A DNA stretch of 64,000 bases from CAYNXB01 sp964401045 (GCA_964401045.1 CAYNXB010000001.1:1-64000), one strand, 5' to 3'; numbered from the stretch's first letter, positions 18,300 through 26,862 are shown. Numbers and translations: made by a program. The notes: generated by a model not told the origin, from the letters alone.

Positions 18300-19784
18300 T
18301 TGCCAACCATTCGCCACATCCCGATCGATACTTACCCGGAAAACACTGCGTTCATGCTGCGCCGGGGCGACGGATATTCAGCCGAACAGTTCCAGGCGCT
18401 GCGCAAAATCCGGGTGACCGCGCCGAACGCTGAAATCCTTGCGACCCTCGCGCTGGTGGACGACGCGCGCATCGTCGGGCTGGGCGAAATTGGGCTCGGC
18501 GAACAGGCGTACCGCCGCCTAGCCCAGCCCGAGGGGACAGACGTCAGCGTCGCGCAGGCGCAACCGCCCGCGAGCCTCGAGTTCGTCCGCCGCAAGATCG
18601 ATGGAGACTCGTTTCAGGCGGCCGAGCTCGCTGCGATCGTCGGCGATATTGCGAACCACCGGTACTCACCGATGGAAATCGGCGTCTTCCTGGTGGCGTG
18701 CGCCGGCTTCATGAGCACCGAGGAAACACTGTTGCTCACGCGCGCAATGATCGATGTCGGTGACAGGCTGCAGTGGGATTCCCCGCTGGTCGTGGACAAG
18801 CACTGCATCGGCGGCATTCCCGGTAATCGCACCTCCATGATCGTGGTGCCTATCGTCGCCGCTCATGGGCTGATCTGCCCGAAGACCTCCTCTCGCGCAA
18901 TCACATCGCCGTCTGGCACGGCCGACGCGATGGAGGTGCTCGCGCAGGTCGATTTCACCGAAGCGCAGATGTCGGCAATTGTCGCGAAAGAAAAGGCAGT
19001 ACTGGCATGGGGCGGACGTGTGCGCCTGTCTCCGGCCGACGATGTCCTGATCTCGGTCGAGCGGCCGCTGAGGCTCGACACGTTCGAGCAAATGGTGGCG
19101 TCGATCCTGTCGAAGAAGGCCGCCGCCGGTTCGACCCACCTGGTGATCGACATCCCGGTTGGCCCAACCGCGAAGGTGCGTTCGCAGAATGACGCCGTAC
19201 GACTGCGCAAGCTGTTCGAATATGTCGCGCGCCACATCGGCATTGTCACGGACGTCGTCTTCACCGACGGCTCCCAGCCCGTGGGCCGCGGGATCGGTCC
19301 GGTGCTGGAAGCGCGCGACGTCATGCAGGTTCTACGTGGCGCCGCAGACGCGCCGGCGGACTTGCGCGAGCGGGCGATATTCCTCGCAGGGCGAGTGCTG
19401 GAATTCGATCCTGCGTTGCGAGGGGGGGACGGGCCGCGGCGTGCGCGCGAGCTGCTTGCCTCGGGCGCTGCGCTGGTGGCGATGGAGCGGTTGATCGAAG
19501 CGCAAGGGCGCCAGACGCAAGCCCTCGTCCCGGGAGCCCATACGTTCGAGGTGACGGCGCCCACCGGCGGCCAGGTCCTGGCGATCGATTGCGAACGCCT
19601 TGCGCGCATCGCCCGGCTCGCCGGTGCGCCAATGGACAAGGGCGCGGGAATCGACCTGCGGCACAAAGTGGGCGCCCGCGTGAAGCGGGGTGCGCCGCTC
19701 TATTGCATCCACGCCAGCGCGCCGGAAGGACTGCGCTTCGCCCGCGAGCTTGCCAGCGATGGCGCCGGATACCGCATCGCATGA
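18300..19784 (+). CDS. Thymidine/AMP phosphorylase family protein
   Basis: About 494 aa, in the nucleoside/nucleotide phosphorylase family (thymidine phosphorylase fold). It resembles archaeal AMP phosphorylase (DeoA2) more than E. coli DeoA: there is an extra N-terminal domain (IDTYPENTAFM onward, about 85 aa), DKHCIGGIPGNRTSMIVVPI near residue 167, SSRAITSPSGTADAMEVL near 198, and KKAAAGSTHLVIDIPVGPTAK. Characterised members split AMP (or deoxynucleosides) with phosphate to free base and ribose 1,5-bisphosphate (or a sugar phosphate). No ATG precedes the conserved N-terminus, so the TTG at 18300 is chosen, with AGAGG 8 nt upstream. It is coupled to prs by an ATGA overlap. Confidence 0.82.
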   Translation: MPTIRHIPIDTYPENTAFMLRRGDGYSAEQFQALRKIRVTAPNAEILATLALVDDARIVGLGEIGLGEQAYRRLAQPEGTDVSVAQAQPPASLEFVRRKIDGDSFQAAELAAIVGDIANHRYSPMEIGVFLVACAGFMSTEETLLLTRAMIDVGDRLQWDSPLVVDKHCIGGIPGNRTSMIVVPIVAAHGLICPKTSSRAITSPSGTADAMEVLAQVDFTEAQMSAIVAKEKAVLAWGGRVRLSPADDVLISVERPLRLDTFEQMVASILSKKAAAGSTHLVIDIPVGPTAKVRSQNDAVRLRKLFEYVARHIGIVTDVVFTDGSQPVGRGIGPVLEARDVMQVLRGAADAPADLRERAIFLAGRVLEFDPALRGGDGPRRARELLASGAALVAMERLIEAQGRQTQALVPGAHTFEVTAPTGGQVLAIDCERLARIARLAGAPMDKGAGIDLRHKVGARVKRGAPLYCIHASAPEGLRFARELASDGAGYRIA

Positions 19785-20671
19785 TCGCCGCGATCTTCGC
19801 CTTTGCGGAATCCAGCGTCCAGGCCGGTCGTCTGGCCGACGAGCTCGGCCTTCCAAATCGCGCCGTCACCGTCCACCGGTTCCCCGACCGTGAGAGCCTG
19901 GTCCGGGTCGAGCGATCACCGCCCACGGCGCTCTTGTATCGCTCGCTCGACGATCCGAACGCCAAGCTGGTTGAACTGCTGCTGGCGGTTTCCGCCCTTC
20001 GCGCCAACGGAGCGGCCCGCGTGATCCTGATCGCGCCGTACCTTGGCTATATGCGGCAGGATCGCGCGTTCCAGCCGGGCCAGGCGGTTAGCCAGCAGGT
20101 GGTAGGGCGACTATTGGCCGAGCGCATCGACGCGCTGTTGACTGTCGATCCGCACCTCCACCGAACGCATTCGCTCAGCCAGGTGGTGCCCGGAATCCCC
20201 GCAGTTGCACTGTCCGCGGCGCCTGTGCTCGCAGCCGCGCTCGGTCTTGCCGACGATCCCCTGATCGCGGGGCCGGACGACGAATCCGCAGCCTGGCTCG
20301 AGGCCGTCGCAGCTCCGCTGGGTCTCGAAACCTTGCTCGGGGCAAAACAACGACGAGGTGATCGACAGGTCGAAATCAGCTTCGCGAACATCGAGCGGTG
20401 CAAGGATCGACACGTGGTCCTGATCGACGACCTCATCTCGAGTTGCGAGACGATGAGGGAGGCCGCCCTGCAATTGCGCAAAGCCGGAGCGGCCCGTGTC
20501 GAGGTGCTCGCCACCCATTGCCTTTCCTCGGAGGCGGACCTTGTCCGCCTGACGGGCGCAGGCGTCTTGCGGGTTCGGGCGACCGATACGGTGCCGGGTC
20601 CCGCTGCCTCCTTACCCATCGCGGGATTGCTGGCGTCGGCCATCCGTCATCAACGCTGGGCAGGAGAATAG
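19781..20671 (+). CDS. Ribose-phosphate pyrophosphokinase (PRPP synthetase) homolog
   Basis: A 296-aa phosphoribosyltransferase-fold protein. Recognisable pieces are FPDRESLVRVE, IAPYLGYMRQDRAFQPGQAVS (usual YxRxDRK), DPHLHRTHSL (usual DLHxxQIQ), GAKQRRGDRQVEIS (flexible loop) and the ribose-5-phosphate/PRPP loop VVLIDDLISSCETM. The last loop reads SSCET where housekeeping Prs has TGGT, so this is a divergent paralog, not necessarily the main PRPP synthetase. It overlaps the phosphorylase stop by 4 nt. Joint action on ribose phosphates, making PRPP from ribose 5-phosphate or using the phosphorylase product, is inferred from the coupling. Confidence 0.8.
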   Translation: MIAAIFAFAESSVQAGRLADELGLPNRAVTVHRFPDRESLVRVERSPPTALLYRSLDDPNAKLVELLLAVSALRANGAARVILIAPYLGYMRQDRAFQPGQAVSQQVVGRLLAERIDALLTVDPHLHRTHSLSQVVPGIPAVALSAAPVLAAALGLADDPLIAGPDDESAAWLEAVAAPLGLETLLGAKQRRGDRQVEISFANIERCKDRHVVLIDDLISSCETMREAALQLRKAGAARVEVLATHCLSSEADLVRLTGAGVLRVRATDTVPGPAASLPIAGLLASAIRHQRWAGE

Positions 20672-20672
20672 C

Positions 20673-22310
20673 GTGTCCAAATACCCGATCTCGCTGACCT
20701 TTCATGGCGCGGCACGCACCGTCACCGGATCATGCATGGAGTTTAGCCATGAAGGTCGGTCGCTCCTGGTCGATTGCGGCCTTTTCCAGGGCTCGCGGAC
20801 GCTGGAGAGTCTCAACTCGGGCGATTTTGCCTTCGACCCCGGTCGGCTCGGGGGAGTCGTGCTCACTCACGCCCACCTCGACCACAGCGGGCTCCTGCCG
20901 AAGCTCGCGGCGCAGGGATTCAAGGGCCCGATCTGGTGCACTCAGCCAACCGCCGATCTTCTGGAATACATGCTGGCGGACGCCGGCCGAATCCAACAGA
21001 ACGAGGCAGAGCGGCGCAATCGCCGGCGTGACCGGGCCGGGGAAGTCCCATTCCTCCCGATTTATACCGAGGCCGACGCTCACGACGCCTGGCGCCTGTG
21101 CAAGCCCGTTGCGCTGGAGGAATGGTTCGAGCCGGTCCCGGGCTTTCGTGCGCGGCTGTGGAACGCCGGCCATATCCTTGGGGCTGCTTCGGTCGAGCTC
21201 CAGGCGGGCGGTGTCCGCATCCTGTGCTCCGGGGACATCGGCCCCGGGCACAAGGCGTTCCAGAACGCCCCGGAAGCCCCCCAAGGCTTCGATCACGTGA
21301 TTTGCGAGGGAACTTACGGCGATCGGCAACGCGACAGAGTCACGATGGAGGAGCGGCGCAAAACCTTGGAAGCCGAGGTGCGTGGTGCGCTGACTCGCGG
21401 CGGCAACCTTGTCATTCCCGCATTCGCGCTCGAGCGGACGCAGGAGCTGCTGCTCGATCTCGATTTCCTGCTGCGCTCGGGCGCAATTCCGGAAGTCCAG
21501 GTATTCGTGGATTCGCCGCTTGCAAGCGAAGTCACGAGTGTCTTCGCCCGTTATGCGCGCGAGTTGCAAGACACCGGCGGGCAAAACATCTTCGCTCACC
21601 CCGCATTCCATTTCGTCCGCGACACCGCCGAGTCCATCCGGCTCAACTCGGTTTCGGGCGCCATCATCCTCGCCGCGTCCGGGATGTGCGAGGGAGGGCG
21701 CATCCGCCACCACCTGATCCACAATCTAGCGCGGCGCGATTCAACCATCCTGTTCGTGGGTTTCCAGGCGCAAGGCACGCTTGGTCGGGTCCTGCTCGAA
21801 GGTGCGAAGGCCGTCCGCATCTCGGGGGCCGATGTGCGCGTTCAGGCGCAGATCCGCAGGATCGAGCACTATTCGGCGCATGCCGACAAGGATGAATTGC
21901 TCGACTGGATCGAGCGACGCATGCCCATCTCCGGATCGGTGTTAATCGACCACGGCGAACCGGAAGCGGTGGAAGCAATCCGTCGCGAGCTGCAGCGGCG
22001 CTGGTCCAGTTTGGCGGTCATGCTACCCGAGCTGGGCGATACGTTCGGGCTCGCCGCGCGCCAAGCCGCGAAGCGGCTCGCGAAGGGCAACGTGTCCTTG
22101 CACGAAACCGTCGGCACCGATTGGCAAAACGCTTACGCGGATTTCGCGACCTCGCTCAAAACCAGATTGAGCGCCATGCGCGATGGGCGCCAGCGCCGGG
22201 AAGCGATCGAGGAGATGCGCAAGGTTCTCGAGAGCTACAATTCAGCGCGTCAGGAGCGCACGAAGCGCCACGCTGTTCCGGCATCGCGCCATAGGCGGCG
22301 GCATGAGTGA
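20673..22310 (+). CDS. MBL-fold beta-CASP nuclease (RNA exonuclease/CPSF73-like)
   Basis: A 545-aa metallo-beta-lactamase fold hydrolase with a beta-CASP insert. Zinc motifs are HAHLDH (residues 66-71), the GHILGAASVEL His, SGDIGP and the late HYSAHADKDEL. The beta-CASP ASGMCEGGRIRHHL block is clear. Characterised members are RNases (RNase J, archaeal CPSF, TTHA0252). There is no KH domain. The GTG start lies 1 nt after the prs stop, behind CAGGAGAATAGC. It forms a three-gene unit with the phosphorylase and prs homologs. The last 35 residues are basic, fitting RNA contact. Confidence 0.87.
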   Translation: MSKYPISLTFHGAARTVTGSCMEFSHEGRSLLVDCGLFQGSRTLESLNSGDFAFDPGRLGGVVLTHAHLDHSGLLPKLAAQGFKGPIWCTQPTADLLEYMLADAGRIQQNEAERRNRRRDRAGEVPFLPIYTEADAHDAWRLCKPVALEEWFEPVPGFRARLWNAGHILGAASVELQAGGVRILCSGDIGPGHKAFQNAPEAPQGFDHVICEGTYGDRQRDRVTMEERRKTLEAEVRGALTRGGNLVIPAFALERTQELLLDLDFLLRSGAIPEVQVFVDSPLASEVTSVFARYARELQDTGGQNIFAHPAFHFVRDTAESIRLNSVSGAIILAASGMCEGGRIRHHLIHNLARRDSTILFVGFQAQGTLGRVLLEGAKAVRISGADVRVQAQIRRIEHYSAHADKDELLDWIERRMPISGSVLIDHGEPEAVEAIRRELQRRWSSLAVMLPELGDTFGLAARQAAKRLAKGNVSLHETVGTDWQNAYADFATSLKTRLSAMRDGRQRREAIEEMRKVLESYNSARQERTKRHAVPASRHRRRHE

Positions 22311-22507
22311 GCTGGCGCCTGCCCTGGTGTGGTGTTCGCAATCCGAAGCGGTGCTGCTCCATGCCCTCGGCAGCTCGCAGCAAGGGCTTTCACAAGATGA
22401 ATCCCGTTGAGTCTCGGGAGCTTCGAAGCCACCTCGACAGGTCTGCTGCACGTGCTCGGCGTGCCGATCGCGGCAGCGCTCTCGGCAACGATGCTGCTGC
22501 GTTTTGC

Positions 22508-23113
22508 TCAGTCTTTGGTTGCCGCCGTCTCGTGAGCGCGAAGCTTATCGCGAAACTCCTCAAGCCGGGCCCGATACCCTTCGGCATCGCCATACTCGAG
22601 GAACTCAAAATACCGGTGATGCGGATCGCTTACCCGCAGCGCGTGCTTGATCGGGCACCAATACTGCTCGGTCCGGCTCGCCACCTCGCGCACGTAGGCG
22701 ATCAGTCCGTTCGCATAGCCGCAATAGAGGCAGTTGAGCGCTTCGATCCAGTTCAGATAGGCGAGGTGGCCCCGGTCGAGCGCGACATAGTCCGCCCTGC
22801 GCACGCGCGGAATTCCGTACGCCCGGAAACACACGGCCTGGTAGGCGCTGATCCACATATCGAGCACCAGCAGCGGAACGATCAGCGAATAGACGACCGG
22901 CGCGGACAGGTTTGTGGCGGAGGTTGAATCGGCCAGGAATCGCGCCGTGCCGATCCTGAACCTGCGTTGCTCGAGCGCCAGACCTTTCTCGAATTTGACG
23001 AGGCCATCCTTGAACGTCCATCCGAGCGCCTTGCGACGCCGTTCGATCTCCCGATCCAGCTCCTGCTGAAGGCGCACGATCTCGTCGGCCAGTTCGTGCA
23101 TCCGCCTTGTCAT
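22508..23113 (-). CDS. Conserved protein of unknown function with Cys motif and membrane segment
   Basis: 201 aa, not recognised as a named family. The N-terminal 45 residues are charged and predicted helical/coiled (ADEIVRLQQELDREIERRRK). A hydrophobic segment (APVVYSLIVPLLVLDMWISA, about 70-95) probably anchors it to the membrane. After it comes LNCLYCGYANGLIAYVRE and, 12 residues later, YWCPIKHALR. The CxxC plus a third Cys next to a His could bind metal or haem, but this is a guess. The ATG at 23113 follows GGGAGGATTC. It lies convergent with the beta-CASP gene, with 197 nt between, and downstream of adhP on the same strand. Confidence 0.65.
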   Translation of the reverse strand: MTRRMHELADEIVRLQQELDREIERRRKALGWTFKDGLVKFEKGLALEQRRFRIGTARFLADSTSATNLSAPVVYSLIVPLLVLDMWISAYQAVCFRAYGIPRVRRADYVALDRGHLAYLNWIEALNCLYCGYANGLIAYVREVASRTEQYWCPIKHALRVSDPHHRYFEFLEYGDAEGYRARLEEFRDKLRAHETAATKD

Positions 23114-23176
23114 GAATCCTCCCGCGCAGTTGGAAGCCTCGACCACGTTCGATAGCCGGGTCTCCGGAACGGCAAA

Positions 23177-24208
23177 TCAGGCCTGCTCGAAATCGATGAC
23201 GACACGACCTTCGATCGCGCCCTCTCGCATGCGGCCGAAGATCTCGTTGATGTTCTCCAACCGATCGACCGCGACTGTCGCGCGAACCTTGCCGGCGGCT
23301 GCGAAATCGAGTGCTTCCTGGAGGTCCAGTCGTGTGCCCACGATCGAGCCGCGCACGGTTATCCCGTTGAGCACCGTATCGAAGATCGAAAGCGGGAAAT
23401 CTCCGGGCGGCAGGCCGTTGAGCGAGATCGTGCCGCCACGACGCGCCATGCCCATCGCCTGCTGGAATGCCTTGGGGCTGACCGCGGTCACAAGAACGCC
23501 GTGTGCGCCGCCGATCTCCTTCCTGATGAAGGCCGCCGGATCGTCATGCAGCGCATTGACGCTGAGCGATGCACCGAGTTCCTCTGCCAGCCTGAGCTTC
23601 GCATCGTCGATATCGACCGCAACGACGTTAAGCCCCATGGCCTTGGCATATTGTACGGCCATGTGCCCCAGGCCGCCGATACCCGAAATCGCCACCCAGT
23701 CGCCCGGCTTGGTGTCGGTGACCTTGAGACCCTTGTAGACGGTGACTCCGGCGCAGAGCACTGGCGCGATCTCCGCGAACCCGACATTGGCGGGCAGATG
23801 GCCGACGTAGCGGGCATCGGCCAGGAGATATTCCGCGAAGCTTCCGTTTACCGAGTAACCGGTGTTCTGCTGAAGCTCGCACAGGGTTTCCCATCCGCCC
23901 AGGCAGTGCGCGCAGTGGCCGCATGCGGTATAGAGCCACGGCACACCGACCCGGTCCCCTTCCTTCACCCAGGTCACCCCCGCACCCACCGCAACGACGT
24001 GACCGACGCCCTCGTGACCGGGGATGAAAGGGGGCTGCGGTTTGACTGGCCAATCCCCGTTCGCGGCGTGCAGATCGGTATGACATACGCCCGTGGCGGC
24101 GACCTTTACCAAAATTGTGCCCGGGGTGACTTCGGGCACCCTCACTTCCTCGATCACGAGCGGCTTTCCGAATTCGCGGACCACTGCGGCTTTCATTGTG
24201 TTTTCCAT
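23177..24208 (-). CDS. adhP: Zinc-dependent alcohol dehydrogenase AdhP
   Basis: A 343-aa medium-chain dehydrogenase/reductase, propanol-preferring AdhP type, interconverting primary alcohols and aldehydes with NAD(H). Catalytic zinc residues are in TGVCHTDLHAANGDWP and GHEGVGHV; the structural zinc site is CGHCAHCLGGWETLC. The Rossmann motif is GIGGLGHMAVQYAKA. Start at 24208 (MENTMKA) has AGAGG 7 nt upstream; the family usually starts at the internal MKAAVV. It is divergent from the receiver gene at 24507. Its place in a stress island suggests a fermentative or redox-balancing role. Confidence 0.92.
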   Translation of the reverse strand: MENTMKAAVVREFGKPLVIEEVRVPEVTPGTILVKVAATGVCHTDLHAANGDWPVKPQPPFIPGHEGVGHVVAVGAGVTWVKEGDRVGVPWLYTACGHCAHCLGGWETLCELQQNTGYSVNGSFAEYLLADARYVGHLPANVGFAEIAPVLCAGVTVYKGLKVTDTKPGDWVAISGIGGLGHMAVQYAKAMGLNVVAVDIDDAKLRLAEELGASLSVNALHDDPAAFIRKEIGGAHGVLVTAVSPKAFQQAMGMARRGGTISLNGLPPGDFPLSIFDTVLNGITVRGSIVGTRLDLQEALDFAAAGKVRATVAVDRLENINEIFGRMREGAIEGRVVIDFEQA

Positions 24209-24437
24209 GCCCGCGCCTCTTGGCCAAAGGGAGATTCAGTGCCGCGTCGATGCGGCGAGCCATCGCCGGAGCGCATGATGGTTTGCGGCGCTTTCAAGCG
24301 GCCTTGATGATCCTGCTGCGGGTTTGGCCCTATGCGGATTGTTACGTAGCTCGGGCCGATCCCGCGCTCCTCTTGGGCGGTTCCCTTTGCCGCACAGCGC
24401 CGAACGTTCGCGCCGGGCACGGGCGCGGACCTCGCCT

Positions 24438-24459
24438 CGTTTCCGGATATTTGCGTAAT
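24438..24459 (+). promoter_or_regulatory. Shared upstream element, copy B (degenerate receiver gene)
   Basis: Core TTTCCGGATATTTGCGTAAT, 21 of 22 positions identical to copy A over 22 nt. It ends 47 nt before the ATG at 24507. It lies in the 298-nt divergent region shared with adhP. A weaker match in the same orientation (TGCGGATTGTTACGTAG) starts about 104 nt upstream of it. Confidence 0.6.
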
Positions 24460-24506
24460 GCCGGAGAGCAGGGATCCTCCGACTAAAGGCTGGCAAGGAG
24501 GAAGCC

Positions 24507-24875
24507 ATGCCCCACGCGTTGATCGTCGAGGACAACATGATAGTGAGCCGTGCGGTGGAAGATCGCCTGCTTCCGCTGGGCTTCGATTCTTTCGACCATG
24601 CATGGACCGCGCAACAGGCACTTCGGGCCGCCGAACAACGGCCGCCAGACCTGGTCATCATCAGCGATGATGTCGCCGGCTCATCGCCCGAACGGCTTGC
24701 CCGGCAAATATCCGATCGGCGTGGCTCCGCGATCGTTTTGATTACAGGAGCAAAGTGCGCTCCTTACCAACCGTCCTCCGAAGCCCCTGCGAACAGCTCG
24801 CGCTTCCCCCTCAGCGATATCGATCAGGCCGTCGCGCTTTCTGCCCGGCAGGTCTGCAAACCGCAGGCGGCATGA
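24507..24875 (+). CDS. Degenerate single-domain receiver (pseudo-response regulator)
   Basis: A 122-aa receiver-like protein. The N-terminal acidic pocket is present (LIVEDNMIVSRAVEDRLL). The strand that should end in the phosphorylated Asp reads PDLVIISDDVAGS: the aligned position is Ser, with Asp one residue later. The Lys of the usual KP motif near the C-terminus is also missing (SSRFPLSDIDQAV instead). It is therefore unlikely to be phosphorylated in the normal way and may act by constitutive protein contact. It has a good ribosome site (GGCAAGGAGGAAGCC) and carries shared element B upstream. Confidence 0.72.
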   Translation: MPHALIVEDNMIVSRAVEDRLLPLGFDSFDHAWTAQQALRAAEQRPPDLVIISDDVAGSSPERLARQISDRRGSAIVLITGAKCAPYQPSSEAPANSSRFPLSDIDQAVALSARQVCKPQAA

Positions 24876-24935
24876 TCGCGGGGCGCGGCGATGGCTGCCA
24901 ATCATAGCCGCCCGGGCGAAAGGGTGGGAGTGTCG

Positions 24936-25917
24936 ATGCGGGCCATGCAACTCGATGCCCCGGGCGCATCGCTACGGTTGGTCGAAAGGTGCTTGCCTCT
25001 GCCCTCCCCCGGCGAGGTCCGCCTCGCCGTTTCAGCATGTGGGGTGTGCCGCACCGACGTCCATGTAGCCGACGGCGACATTCATGGAAATTTGCCGATC
25101 GTTCCTGGTCATGAAGTGGTCGGGCTCATCGATATGCTCGGCAAGGGCGTCCACCATCTCGCAGTCGGTGACCGGGTTGGCGTTCCGTGGCTTGGCCGAA
25201 CTTGCGGCCGTTGTTTCTATTGCCGGGCGGGCAGGGAGAACCTCTGCGATCACCCGCAGTTTACGGGGTTCACCCGCGACGGAGGCTTCGCGACCCACTG
25301 CATCGCCGATGCGGATTTTTGCTTTCCATTGCCTCGTCGGCTCGATGACCTGCATGCGGCGCCCCTGCTGTGCGCAGGGCTTATCGGCTACCGGGCCTAC
25401 TGCATGGCAGGAGACGCGCCCAATCTCGGCCTCTACGGATTTGGCGCGGCGGCCCACATCCTGGCCCAGCTTGCCTCGGCGCAAGGGCGAAGGGTGTTCG
25501 CCTTTACGCGCGAGGGAGATATTGCCGGCCAGAGCTTCGCCCGTGAGCTCGGTTGCGCCTGGGCGGGGGCTTCAGGGGAAGCGCCGCCGGCGCCGCTGGA
25601 TGCCGCGATCATTTTCGCTCCGGTAGGGGCACTCGTGCCGATGGCGCTCAAGGCTGTCCGCAAAGGCGGGCGCGTCGTTTGTGCGGGAATCCACATGAGC
25701 GATATCCCCGCGTTTCCATACGCCGCATTGTGGCACGAACGCTCGGTCCGCTCGGTCGCAAACCTGACGCGAAGCGATGGAAATCGAGTTCCTGCGACTC
25801 GCCGGTCAAGTGGCCATCGACACGCTCGTGACAGCGATGCCCCTCGAGGACGCGAATGTGGCGCTCGCGCGCGTGCGCGCTGGCGAAGTTGAGGGAGCAC
25901 TGGTCCTCGTCCCCTGA
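24936..25917 (+). pseudogene. Zinc-binding alcohol dehydrogenase with a single-base frameshift
   Basis: A medium-chain zinc alcohol dehydrogenase distinct from AdhP. Catalytic zinc residues are in CGVCRTDVHVADGD and GHEVVGL; the structural site is CGRCFYCRAGRENLC; the Rossmann part is YGFGAAAHILAQLA. Reading from 24936, the frame is normal to SVRSVANLTRSDG and then turns into Arg-rich nonsense ending at 25892. Dropping one A from the AAA at 25781-25783 restores IEFLRLAGQVAIDTLV through to GALVLVP and a stop at 25915-25917, giving 326 aa. The ATG at 24936 follows GGTGGGAG. It may be a true mutation or a sequencing error; only the last 46 residues are affected. Confidence 0.8.
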
Positions 25918-26014
25918 GCCGCCTGGGACCGCGAATGGGGCCTAACTGCCATCCATGCACCATTCAGATGGGGCTACGAAAAATATAGCCTTATCAAACG
26001 CAGCCAACGGCAAC

Positions 26015-26527
26015 CTAGCTCCCGGGTTGGTCCCAGTATTTTGAATGACACGCGAGACAATTGTCGTACAGGTTTCGCGTAAGCAATTCGCTCCTGTTGA
26101 TATCCCTCGACCTGGCTGCCGCCGCCAGATTGGCCGCGTGGGTTGCGGCTGCCTCCGCCAACTGTCTGAATTCATCCGGATTGGCATCTATCCGGGCCTG
26201 AACCTCGGGCCCGCTCGCGTATCCTCCAAGGCGCTCATCGTGGATGCCTACGTCGATCGCCCGGGCGTCGGCCAGGCGGCGAGAGTGGAACTCCAACTGC
26301 AGGGCCGCCGCTTCAAGCTTGGCCCAGGAGGGTTCGTCCATCACGCGCTGCCGAGATCCGCTTGCCTGGCTCATCGCGCGGCTGCCGACACTCCAGATCA
26401 CAACCGCTGCCGGGTCTATCCCCCCGACCATCGTCGCATGCACGTCGGCAGATGACGCTGGCGGACGCGCGGTCTGACAGCCCGCGAGCGTGCCGATCAT
26501 GATGGCGATACTGAACAAGCGGCTCAT
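26015..26527 (-). CDS. Lipoprotein c-type cytochrome (cytochrome c'-like)
   Basis: A 170-aa exported lipoprotein. The signal MSRLFSIAIMIGTLAGC ends in an LAGC lipobox. The mature part is helical, and the single haem c motif CLACH sits 12 residues before the C-terminus (DNCLACHSKYWDQP), the position typical of cytochromes c'/c556. This predicts a haem protein anchored in the periplasm. Possible roles are NO or O2 binding or electron transfer; the sequence does not decide. The ATG at 26527 follows AGGGAAG. It faces the usp/P-type ATPase operon across a 335-nt intergenic region. Confidence 0.78.
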   Translation of the reverse strand: MSRLFSIAIMIGTLAGCQTARPPASSADVHATMVGGIDPAAVVIWSVGSRAMSQASGSRQRVMDEPSWAKLEAAALQLEFHSRRLADARAIDVGIHDERLGGYASGPEVQARIDANPDEFRQLAEAAATHAANLAAAARSRDINRSELLTRNLYDNCLACHSKYWDQPGS

Positions 26528-26862
26528 GGGCTTCCCTTTTCGTACCTTCATCCGGGTAGTCTTTTGCGACTGGCAGCAGGTGCGGCGCGGCCCGCCGGCG
26601 TCGCGGCATGGCCTCATGCCCGCCCCGGCACCAGGTGAATGCCACGCGCCTAGTGCACTCGCTGCCGGGTCCTCGTTCCATCCGGTTATGTGCGTAGTCG
26701 AAAAGCGGGCGAGCTGGGCTAGATCCTCCCATCGACCCGCACCCGGCGGGCGACACGAGACTCCTGGGGCCACCCGGACGCGCTCGATCGCGGTCAACTC
26801 CCGCGGAAGCGGTGCCGAAGCAATGAATTAAGGCCCAAGAATGTGCTGAACGAGGAGACCAT
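26528..26862. other. 335-nt divergent intergenic region between cytochrome and usp/ATPase genes
   Basis: No credible gene is seen. A weaker copy of the shared element (copy C, TCCGGTTATGTGCGTAGTCG, 26681-26700) matches copy B in about 15 of 19 core positions, 163 nt before the usp ATG. The ribosome site of the usp gene (GAGGAGACC) is at its right end. Both divergent promoters must lie here. Confidence 0.5.

Noticed and set aside
22303..22507. Short frames after the beta-CASP gene, including a TTG-started 39-codon hydrophobic frame near 22408
   Set aside because: No convincing ribosome site and too short to judge by codon use; the hydrophobic stretch could be real but I cannot support it.
25972..25990. 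Hairpin GGCTA...TAGCC near the 3' end of the cytochrome gene as a terminator
   Set aside because: Only a 5-bp stem, with the A/T run inside the loop and not after the stem.
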